From Ignavibacteriota bacterium (GTDB lineage Bacteria > Bacteroidota > Ignavibacteria > UBA10030 > UBA6906), in NCBI GenBank assembly GCA_003157485.1, contig PMJQ01000202.1, positions 348 through 48,336 on the forward strand: a stretch of DNA of 47,989 nucleotides, read 5' to 3'. Position 1 is the stretch's first letter. Every line of letters starts with the position of its first letter. The position numbers and the translations under genes are program-made. The notes under the pieces were generated by a model, which searched no databases, was not told the DNA's origin, and saw only the letters and a program-made list of their open reading frames with translations. This document shows positions 41,490-47,989 of the stretch, one piece after another.

Positions 41490-44165
41490 TCAGGGGGTAA
41501 CCTCGGCCCCGTCGATGACTTTCCTGACAATGGCGAGGAGCTCCGAAAGTCCGTACGGCTTTGCGACGAGAGCCCTGACGCCGAGTTGTATAAGCTCTCC
41601 CCTTACGTGCGGCTCGAAATACCCGCTTGCGACGACGACCTTTACCGCGGGGTTCAGCGCCTGGAGCGAACGGAGAAGCGCGGCACCGTCGGCCTTCGGA
41701 AGGCCGAAGTCAGTCACGACAACCGCGATTTCGTTCATATGTTCCCTATACTCTTCGAGACCTTTCACACCGTCCGGTGCCAGAAACACCCTGTAGCCAT
41801 TGTCCAGGAACGCCGACTCGAGAAGTTCGAGAAGCGTCTCCTCATCCTCAACCACAAGCACCGCCTCCCCTTTCCCCTCCAGAGGAGCACCCCCCTCCTC
41901 CCCTTTTTCGTCGCAGGAAACGTGGGCGCCGCTCACCGGGAAATAGAGCCTGAAGACCGTTCCCCCCCCCAGCCGGGAGTCGACCTCGATGACTCCTCCA
42001 TGCGTCTTGACGACCCCGTAGACGAGCGACAATCCCAGTCCCGTCCCCCTCCCGAGTTCCTTCGTCGTAAAAAAGGGCTCGAATATCCGCTGGACGGTGG
42101 CATCAGTCATGCCCGTCCCCTCGTCGCCGACGCTGATTTCGACATACTGGAGAGAGGGATCTGCTCCTTCCCGCGAAGAGAGGACCGCCCCGTCCACCAC
42201 AAGCGTTCGCACGGTGAGTTTGCCTCCCGGGGCTCGCCCCTCCCGCTGTTCCATCATCGCATCCCGAGCGTTTATGCACAGATTGAGGAGCGCCTGGTGG
42301 AGCTGGGTGTTGTCAATCGAGATAATAGGAATGTTTTCGCCGAGATCGAGGACAATCTCGATCGTCCTTGGAAACGTCTCCTGTATCATTTTCGAGAGGT
42401 CGAGGATCGCTTTGTTCACATCGATCGATTCGGGATGGACTTCGGTTTTCCGCGCGAACGTCAGTATCTGCCGGACCAGCCCCGCGCCGCGCTGTATCGC
42501 GGCGTTGATGGAGCGGATGCTCTGCTCGAACGCGCTGTTCTCGTTTCTGCGGATCTCCAGGAGCGAGACGTGGCCGAGGATAATTCCCAGGATGTTGTTG
42601 AAATCGTGCGCGACTCCCCCCGCAAGAGTCCCGAGCGATTCCATCGTCTCCATCTCCCGGATATGGAGCTCCATCTCTTTCTTCTCCGTGATGTCGTCCT
42701 TCAGCGCGAGGTAATGCGTGACGACCCCGTTCGAATCCTTGATCGGCGATATCAGCGCCGACTCCCAGTAGAGATCCCCGTTCTTCTTCCTGTTGTGGAA
42801 TTCTCCCCTCCACTCCCCCCCTGATGTGATCATCTCCCAGAGACGGGCGTATTCTTCGGGGGGGGTCGCGCCCGATTTGAGAATGCGCGGGTTCTTTCCC
42901 TTCGCCTCCTCCAGCGTGTACCCGGTCAGCCGGGTGAACTTCGGGTTGACATATTCGATGTTCCCGTCCAGATCGGTGATAACGATCGACGAGCCGCTCT
43001 GTTCGACGACCCTGGAGAGCTGGCGGAGCTGTGTCTGGTCCTTCTTCCAGCTCGTGATGTCGGTGATCATCGCAAGGCGCAGAGACGAATTCCCCCCGGC
43101 ATCGGGGATAAGCGCCGTGGACATCCTTACGTCGACGAGGACTCCGTCCTTCCGCCTCCGGACGGTCTCCCATTCCGCAACCCCTCCTCCTCTGAATGTC
43201 TTTTCGGTAGAGTCCCGGAATTCGTCGATCTTGTGCGGGGGAACAATCGGGTATTTCTCTCCGATCACCTCCCGGGAAGTCCACCCGAATATCCGCTCGG
43301 CCGCGGGATTCCAGACACGCACGAGATCGTTCTCGTCAAGCGCTATAACGGCCTGCGGCAGAGCCTCAACAAGGGATTTGAGCGCGGCATTGCTCGCAAG
43401 GAGCGCGCGTTCGGCGTTTTTCCTATCCGTGATATCGCGCGTGATCGAGAGGAGGCACGGCTCGCCGTCGAATGTCAGTGTGTGCGCGGACATGAGCGCC
43501 GTGATGACCCTCCCGTCCTTGCAGCGGAACCGGGCCTCAAGCCCGACGACCTCTCCCGACTTCTTCAGTCCGTCGACAAGTCTCTGCCTGTCAGTGTCAT
43601 CGACCCAGATGCTCAGGTCATGCGTCATCGAGGATCTGCCTGCCACATCGGCCCATGTATAGCCCGTGAGCTTCGTGAATCCCTCGTTCACGGCGAAATA
43701 CAAACCGTCGGAGAGGCGGTTAATGTTCACCGAATCGGGACTGACGTGAAAAGCCTTCGAGTACTTCTCTTCCGATTCTCTGAGAGCGACATGCGCATCG
43801 TGGAGCCGGAATGCCATCGTGATGGAGGCAAAGAGGACCTCCTCGCCGGAATTCTTGAGCACGTACCCGTAGTTCGTGATCCTTCCCGTCCTGGAGACCA
43901 TCTCCCTTTCGGAGTGCGAGGTGAGAAAGATGACCGGGATGTCTCTTGTTTTGAGTATTTCGCGCGCGGCATCGGCGCCGTCCATCCCTGTGCCGAGGTC
44001 GATGTCCATCAATATGAGATCAACCGGAGGGGTCTCATCTCTTGCTGCGGCAATTGCCCTGGCGGCGTCCGCCACACACACGACATCGTACCCCGCCCCC
44101 TTCAGTACAAGCGACTGATCGAGGTTGACAACCGCGTCATCCTCAACGAGGAGTATTTTCTTCAA
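41490..44165 (-). CDS. hybrid sensor kinase, REC-multi-PAS-HisKA-HATPase-REC
   Basis: I start at a TTG at 44165 with GGAGG six bases upstream, giving 891 residues; the next upstream starts add residues with no domain character. Order: receiver (ILLVEDDAVVNLDQ; Asp in LILMDIDLG), three PAS domains (PDSVNINRLSDGLYFAVNEG; PQAVIALDENDLVRVWNPA; SSIVITDLDGNIEYVNPKF), HisKA with the His in [20 protein letters not shown], HATPase (VGDEGTGMTDATV; GRGTGLGLSLVYGVV) and a C-terminal receiver (VVEDEETLLELLES; Asp in VVVTDFGLPKADG). It is soluble and NtrB-like in its kinase core. It belongs to no obvious operon. Its layout matches the kinase at 14296-16560, so the two are probably paralogues. Confidence 0.92.
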   Translation of the reverse strand: MKKILLVEDDAVVNLDQSLVLKGAGYDVVCVADAARAIAAARDETPPVDLILMDIDLGTGMDGADAAREILKTRDIPVIFLTSHSEREMVSRTGRITNYGYVLKNSGEEVLFASITMAFRLHDAHVALRESEEKYSKAFHVSPDSVNINRLSDGLYFAVNEGFTKLTGYTWADVAGRSSMTHDLSIWVDDTDRQRLVDGLKKSGEVVGLEARFRCKDGRVITALMSAHTLTFDGEPCLLSITRDITDRKNAERALLASNAALKSLVEALPQAVIALDENDLVRVWNPAAERIFGWTSREVIGEKYPIVPPHKIDEFRDSTEKTFRGGGVAEWETVRRRKDGVLVDVRMSTALIPDAGGNSSLRLAMITDITSWKKDQTQLRQLSRVVEQSGSSIVITDLDGNIEYVNPKFTRLTGYTLEEAKGKNPRILKSGATPPEEYARLWEMITSGGEWRGEFHNRKKNGDLYWESALISPIKDSNGVVTHYLALKDDITEKKEMELHIREMETMESLGTLAGGVAHDFNNILGIILGHVSLLEIRRNENSAFEQSIRSINAAIQRGAGLVRQILTFARKTEVHPESIDVNKAILDLSKMIQETFPRTIEIVLDLGENIPIISIDNTQLHQALLNLCINARDAMMEQREGRAPGGKLTVRTLVVDGAVLSSREGADPSLQYVEISVGDEGTGMTDATVQRIFEPFFTTKELGRGTGLGLSLVYGVVKTHGGVIEVDSRLGGGTVFRLYFPVSGAHVSCDEKGEEGGAPLEGKGEAVLVVEDEETLLELLESAFLDNGYRVFLAPDGVKGLEEYREHMNEIAVVVTDFGLPKADGAALLRSLQALNPAVKVVVASGYFEPHVRGELIQLGVRALVAKPYGLSELLAIVRKVIDGAEVTP

Positions 44166-44261
44166 GGCAACCTCCTGACCCGGCGGGATTGCAGCTCGCC
44201 GGTTCGACAGGATGAGGAGCAATCCACGAAACTATCAGATTTATGGGAGGGTATAATATGT

Positions 44262-44290
44262 ATAATAGGTGCGTTCGAAACAAGGTTCAG
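44262..44290 (-). promoter_or_regulatory. possible sigma-70-like promoter of the large kinase
   Basis: CTGAAC (44285-44290) and TATTAT (44262-44267) are 17 bases apart on the minus strand, in the AT-rich gap before the kinase. The -10 is good (5 of 6), the -35 weak (3 of 6). Confidence 0.35.
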
Positions 44291-44409
44291 CGTGTTACAA
44301 ATCCCTGTGGATAAAGGAGGGGAATAGACGAAGAAAACCATGGAAATGCGATCCACGGGTGGGGAGTAAATGAAACCACAATGTCAATTATGTCCCTTCA
44401 AACGGGCAC

Positions 44410-44616
44410 CTAGAGGAGCAGAGGGCGGAAGCTGCGCCACCCCACCACTTCCATCTCCTCTTCCGAATCCTCCTCTGTTTCTTCTCCAAGGAAATAATAG
44501 CGGCAGTCCCCGTAATGGGCAGGCTCATCGTGCAGCCAAGGATGGCCGCATTCAGAACAACGCTCAATCTGATCAATCGATTCCACGAAACTGACAATCC
44601 CCGGCGTGTCTTCCAT
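44410..44616 (-). CDS. small Cys/His-rich protein
   Basis: A 68-residue protein from an ATG with a strong GGGAGGGAG site. The core, IERCSECGHPWLHDEPAHYG followed by DCRYYFL, holds CxxC, two His and a further Cys, which together look like a small zinc site. The C-terminal half is acidic (EETEEDSEEE). It is too short for a known enzyme and carries no signal peptide. I do not recognise a family. It lies alone between cheW and a sensor kinase, and together with the Cys-rich proteins at 1251 and 13793 is one of three small metal-site proteins around che genes. A weak sigma-54-like site is at 44704-44719. Confidence 0.68.
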   Translation of the reverse strand: MEDTPGIVSFVESIDQIERCSECGHPWLHDEPAHYGDCRYYFLGEETEEDSEEEMEVVGWRSFRPLLL

Positions 44617-45002
44617 GGATCTCCCTCCCCATACAGGCTGGCAATTCGATCATTCTCATGAACTCGCAAAACGGCAGCTCGCCGCCACATCTCAATTCCA
44701 GAGAGTCAACAGGTGTGCCACAGGACCGATCCGTTCCATCCTCGGACGCAACAGGCCTTTTTGCGCCGGAGAGACGGGAGATCAGCAGCTATCCACATAC
44801 ACGCAGGAGGTGAGGGGGCGACCCGCCGGATACACGAGTCTGAGTGGCGGCTACTGTTGGCCACATGAAGAATAGCGTCTACACACAGGGATGCGGCTGA
44901 GCTTTTGCGGGACGGAGAACGAACGGGGACTGCCGTGCGATCACGGCAGCCCCCGTCACCGGAAGACATCACTCACGAATTCCCGGCCCCTCACCCGGGG
45001 AT
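44617..45002. other. gene-free stretch between cheW and the Cys/His protein
   Basis: This 386-base gap has no open frame that looks like a protein. It holds the hairpin at 44925-44953. A sigma-54-like TGGCACACCTGTTGAC at 44704-44719 on the minus strand has an A for the key C of TTGC. I see no other structure. Confidence 0.5.
44925..44953 (-). terminator. terminator-like hairpin after cheW
   Basis: On the minus strand GGGGCTGCCGTG pairs with CACGGCAGTCCCC around a 4-base loop, one mismatch, 50 bases past the cheW stop. The following GTTCGTTCT has few Ts, so it may be only partly efficient. Confidence 0.5.
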
Positions 45003-45521
45003 CTATGCCGCAGCGGAGATCTTCCCCTTCTCGGCACCGGTGAGGACACTCTCGAGGTCCAGGAGTATCAAAAGGCGATCCTCGAGCTTGCCGACCGCCG
45101 TGATGTACTCCGCGTCGATTCCCGCCACAATGGGCGGCGGCGGCTCGGTGACGCTTCTGGGGATCCGCAGAACCTCGCTCACCGCGTCAACGACAAAACC
45201 GACGATCTTCCCGTTAAGCTCCACCACGACGATGCGTGTGTTCTTGTCGCTTTCTTTCCGCTCCATGCCGAAACGCCTGCGCAACGCGATGATCGGTATC
45301 ACCTTCCCCCGCAGATTGATGACGCCATCCACGAATTCCGGTGCATTCGGCACGCGCGTTACTTCCAGCATGCGGTTGATTTCCTGCACCTTCAGGATGT
45401 CGACGCCGAACTCTTCATCCCCGATCTTGAAGCTCACAAGCTGCAGGAGTTCGTCGCTCGCCGTCGCCGACTGGGAGCTTCCCTTGATATCCACTGTTTC
45501 TTTCATTGGTCTCATTCCCAT
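45003..45521 (-). CDS. cheW: CheW, chemotaxis coupling protein
   Basis: A 172-residue single-domain CheW: LLQLVSFKIGDEEFGVDILK, then VPNAPEFVDGVINLRGKVIP and IALRRRFGM, VGFVVDAVSEVLRI, and LLILLDLESVL. It links chemoreceptors to CheA. Two or three starts are possible: 45521 and the Met of KETVDIKG, 15 bases later. It lies 15 bases after the receptor gene, so it is probably transcribed with it, separately from cheA, which is in the distant operon. This is the only free CheW in the window. Confidence 0.94.
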   Translation of the reverse strand: MGMRPMKETVDIKGSSQSATASDELLQLVSFKIGDEEFGVDILKVQEINRMLEVTRVPNAPEFVDGVINLRGKVIPIIALRRRFGMERKESDKNTRIVVVELNGKIVGFVVDAVSEVLRIPRSVTEPPPPIVAGIDAEYITAVGKLEDRLLILLDLESVLTGAEKGKISAAA

Positions 45522-45535
45522 GTAAGGATCGTGAT

Positions 45536-47308
45536 TTACTCGTGCGGAACGATTACGCCGTTTTCGCGTACAGCCAGATGCGATTTCGGCACTTTTGCCC
45601 CTGCCGATTTCTTTGCACCATACCTCCCGCCGGACGCGTGAGAGGCATCAGAAGCCGCATGGGTTGACCCGCCTCCGTCGAGTTTGAACTTCCCCAGGAT
45701 CTGCTGCAGGTTCTCGGTCAGCCGGTTCAGATCCTCCGCTGCACGGGCGATCTGCTGCGTTCCCTGCGCCGTTTCGCCCGTCACCGTGCTTATCGCCTCG
45801 ACGTTCTTGCTGATCTGTTCGCTCGCGCTCGACTGCTCTTCGCTGGCGGCGGCAATCTGGGAAACCATATCCGTCAGGTTCTGGATCATCGCCACGATCT
45901 CCTTCAGGGACGCGCCCGCCCTGTCGGCCAGCTTGATGCCGTGATCGACCTCCTGCGTCCCCTCCTCCATCGACGCCACGGCCCCGGTCGTGTCGCCCTG
46001 GATCGTCTTGATCATCCCGGCAATCTCCTTTGTCGCCTTCGTCGTGCGTTCCGCGAGTTTCCTCACTTCATCGGCCACCACGGCAAACCCGCGCCCCTGT
46101 TCCCCCGCGCGCGCCGCTTCGATTGCCGCGTTGAGCGCCAGCAGGTTCGTCTGGTCCGCGATGTCATCGATCACGCCTATGATCTCCCCGATCTGGTCGC
46201 TCGATTTGCCGAGAGCCTTCACAGTCCCCGCGGACTTGTTGACAACCTCCGCGATCCGCTTCATTCCCGCGACGGTCTCCTCCACAACGGCCCCACCCTG
46301 CTCCGCAGCTTCCTTCGCTTTCCTCGCGGTTTCCGCGGTATTCCCCGCGTTTTTCGAGTTTTCGACGATCGTCTTTGTCATTTCCTCGACGGCCGAGGCG
46401 ACCTCACCGGCCTGCGACGTCTGTTCCTGCGAACCCGCGGCCATTTGCTCGGTGCTCGAGGATATTTCCGTGCTTGCGCTTGCCACGGCCGACGATGCCT
46501 CACCCACCTGACCTATCGTCTCACGCAGATTCTCCACCATCTTTCTGAACGCACCTGCCAACTGACCGATCTCGTCTTCCGAATTCGCCGCCACATCCAC
46601 CGTCAGATCGCCTGTTGCAACGGCTTGCGCCTTCTCCGCCAACTCCTTGACCGGCTTGCTGATCACCTGTGCGATGAAGAACCCCAGACCGATGGCCGCG
46701 AGGATCGACAGCCCAAGCACGAGGAGCATGATTCTCTGAGCTCCTTCCGCGAGAGAGGTGTTCTCCCCCGACGTCTTCCTTGCCGCTTCGACGTTCAACT
46801 GAACGAGCCTGTCGATCGCCGCCTGCTGCGCTTTCGCGGCGGCAATGGCAGCGTCACTGCGCAGGACAACGACCGATTCCGCATGTTTGTTCGCCAGCGC
46901 GAGCTCCACGATTTGATTCTGGAACGGCAGGAATGCCTCGTGAGTCGCAACAAATTCCTTGAACGCCTCCCTGATCTCCTGGGAGATTATCGCTTTCTCA
47001 AACTCTGCATTGGCTTTTTCGATCTTCGCCTCAAAGTCCTTAAGCCCGGCCGAGTATTTTTCCTGTTCGGCGGGGTTGCGGGCAAGTATGGCATCGCGGA
47101 AGCTCACCCGAATCTGCTGGAAATCCGTCGCCATTGTGGTAAGCGTGGCGATCGGCAAGGTCATGTTTTCATACAGTCTTGTGTCTGCAGCGCTGACATC
47201 CCTCAAGTCCGTTATTCCAACGTACCCGACCAACGCCGCCAGGCAGGCCACGACAATAAAGCTCACGAGGAGCTTCACACGCACTTTCAGATCATAAAAC
47301 CATTTCAT
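45536..47308 (-). CDS. methyl-accepting chemotaxis protein
   Basis: The ATG at 47308 follows GGAGG by nine bases and gives 590 residues. There is an N-terminal membrane segment ([20 protein letters not shown]), a periplasmic helical sensor region of the 4HB_MCP type (about 35-185), a second membrane segment ([20 protein letters not shown]), a HAMP domain and a cytoplasmic signalling domain with the hairpin tip [20 protein letters not shown]. Upstream Ala/Glu/Gln-rich stretches contain likely methylation sites for CheR and CheB. The C-terminus has no obvious CheR-docking pentapeptide. The ligand is unknown. A sigma-54 promoter at 47417-47432 puts this receptor and cheW into the same regulon as the chemosensory operon. 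Confidence 0.96.
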   Translation of the reverse strand: MKWFYDLKVRVKLLVSFIVVACLAALVGYVGITDLRDVSAADTRLYENMTLPIATLTTMATDFQQIRVSFRDAILARNPAEQEKYSAGLKDFEAKIEKANAEFEKAIISQEIREAFKEFVATHEAFLPFQNQIVELALANKHAESVVVLRSDAAIAAAKAQQAAIDRLVQLNVEAARKTSGENTSLAEGAQRIMLLVLGLSILAAIGLGFFIAQVISKPVKELAEKAQAVATGDLTVDVAANSEDEIGQLAGAFRKMVENLRETIGQVGEASSAVASASTEISSSTEQMAAGSQEQTSQAGEVASAVEEMTKTIVENSKNAGNTAETARKAKEAAEQGGAVVEETVAGMKRIAEVVNKSAGTVKALGKSSDQIGEIIGVIDDIADQTNLLALNAAIEAARAGEQGRGFAVVADEVRKLAERTTKATKEIAGMIKTIQGDTTGAVASMEEGTQEVDHGIKLADRAGASLKEIVAMIQNLTDMVSQIAAASEEQSSASEQISKNVEAISTVTGETAQGTQQIARAAEDLNRLTENLQQILGKFKLDGGGSTHAASDASHASGGRYGAKKSAGAKVPKSHLAVRENGVIVPHE

Positions 47309-47416
47309 GACGCTCATCCTCCAGGTTATCCGATTGTGATGAGACCCGGCACTTCGTCCTGATACACCTTTTATGACGGAAGCGGGCCGTGAAGCCTTTA
47401 TGTGTGAGACAAGAGG

Positions 47417-47432
47417 CGCAAAGTCCATGCCA
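47417..47432 (-). promoter_or_regulatory. sigma-54 promoter of the receptor-cheW pair
   Basis: TGGCATGGACTTTGCG on the minus strand fits TGGCACG-N4-TTGC with one mismatch (T for C at position 6). It lies 109-124 bases upstream of the receptor ATG at 47308 and is the strongest of the sigma-54 matches. Confidence 0.75.
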
Positions 47433-47614
47433 CAACGTTTGGCTGATCATGCACTTCATTGCGAACGGAAGGAAGTCTCCGGTGTCCGTAGTTGGCCACG
47501 TGGTCAGGATTTTCACGTGCCGGCCATCCGCGCGACACATACCTCATGTCGTGACGGCACAGAGAATCACGCCGTCAGCTCAGTTTATGGAGAGAATTCC
47601 CTCGCGGGGAGGGT

Positions 47615-47630
47615 TGGCACAGCAATTGTC
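47615..47630 (+). promoter_or_regulatory. weak sigma-54-like site before the rightward gene
   Basis: TGGCACAGCAATTGTC on the plus strand has perfect TGGCAC and TTG but a T for the key C of TTGC. It lies 94 bases before the start at 47724. If real, the two divergent genes share the regulon. The remaining gap from 47309 to 47723 shows nothing else convincing. Confidence 0.3.
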
Positions 47631-47723
47631 AATCATCAACTACCTTCCATCCGACGGGCCAGAAGAAAGATGTCAGGCTGTCACGGAAGCAACAGTGTAA
47701 TCGCACTGCAGGAGGAACATAAG

Positions 47724-47989
47724 GTGATTACAGCTCGAGGGTGCAGGCAGCTCATGCAAGCAATCATGCTCTTCACCTTCCCTTTGATGCTTGCGACGGT
47801 GGCGCTCCCTGCGAGCGCTCCGGCACAGGAACTCTCGGCGAGAGAAAAACTGCTGAAGCTCCTGGATGAATCCGGCACGGCGAAAACGAACGGGAAGACA
47901 GCGACAGGCGGCATAGGAAAGACGGCGGGGAGCCCTCTGAAGAGTCCGGCCCCGCACCGTTCCACGCCTGCAACGCAACAGGCGTTGCC
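47724..47989 (+). CDS. secreted protein, N-terminal part only
   Basis: The only rightward gene in the window, running off the right edge. A GTG at 47724 has GCAGGAGGAAC just before it. The first residues (MITARGCRQLMQAIMLFTFP, then LMLATVALPASAPAQ) make a signal peptide with cleavage near A-Q-E. A later ATG at 47754 would also give a signal peptide. The mature start (ELSAREKLLKLLDESGTAK) is followed by a Lys/Thr/Gly/Pro-rich low-complexity stretch, so it is probably a periplasmic or surface protein with a linker. No family can be named from this fragment. It is divergent from the receptor gene and may share its control region. Confidence 0.68.
   Translation, partial: MITARGCRQLMQAIMLFTFPLMLATVALPASAPAQELSAREKLLKLLDESGTAKTNGKTATGGIGKTAGSPLKSPAPHRSTPATQQAL

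Noticed and set aside
44704-44719. Sigma-54-like TGGCACACCTGTTGAC on the minus strand
   Set aside because: It lacks the nearly invariant C of the -12 TTGC element; mentioned only as a weak site.
44706-44972. 88-residue minus-strand open frame between cheW and the Cys/His protein
   Set aside because: The composition (Arg/Ser/Cys/Pro) and lack of a ribosome site look random, and it covers the hairpin at 44925-44953.

Overview
The window is a GC-rich bacterial chromosome segment. It is almost entirely one locus for chemotaxis, two-component signalling and the flagellar filament, with a large glycan and sugar-modification island. Every recognised gene is on the minus strand except the last, partial one. 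There are no rRNAs, tRNAs, insertion sequences, phage genes or CRISPR arrays. The organism is motile with a polar-type regulatory logic (sigma-54 and sigma-28 promoters, FlgM, an NtrC-type regulator). A probable GWxTD-type secreted protein and a GGAAGAT heptamer repeat would fit a lineage of the FCB group (Ignavibacteria-, Latescibacteria- or Zixibacteria-like), but the phylum is only a guess.

Layout, in the direction of transcription (right to left). A methyl-accepting receptor and CheW (47308-45003) stand behind a sigma-54 promoter. A small Cys/His protein (44616-44410) and a large hybrid sensor kinase (44165-41490) follow. A TPR/TylF-type methyltransferase (41247-40288) has its own sigma-54 promoter. 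A further sigma-54 promoter at 40148-40163 begins an island running to 26742: a WbpB-type sugar dehydrogenase, a decayed wbpD remnant, two asparagine-synthetase-like amidotransferases, a 1276-residue GT2-GT4-methyltransferase-TPR fusion, a 1204-residue protein with two tandem TPR-glycosyltransferase modules, and a GT2-TPR protein. The flagellin gene follows directly behind an exact sigma-28 promoter, then fliS, fliD, a FliT/FlgN-sized protein and flgM. This position is why I read the island as flagellin glycosylation.

Next comes a LuxR-type response regulator with a sigma-70-like promoter, then a regulatory block of three sensor kinases and an NtrC-type sigma-54 activator (22068-14296). A near-consensus sigma-54 promoter at 14081-14096 then opens a tightly packed run of 14 genes: a Zn-ribbon-like protein, an HD-GYP-linker-like protein, an HDOD protein, a GAF/HPt hybrid kinase, a response regulator with a Cys-rich tail, a FapA-like protein, a HEAT-repeat protein, cheR, two cheY genes, cheZ, cheA, cheB and a small CxC protein. 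The run ends at a clear intrinsic terminator at 1009-1060. The left edge holds the start of a secreted GWxTD-like protein and the right edge a divergent secreted protein.

Taken together, sigma-54 seems to coordinate receptors, the chemosensory operon and sugar synthesis, while sigma-28 drives flagellin. FlgM is the likely checkpoint. The least described parts are the fused glycosyltransferases, the small Cys-rich proteins in the chemosensory operons, and the broken wbp pathway.
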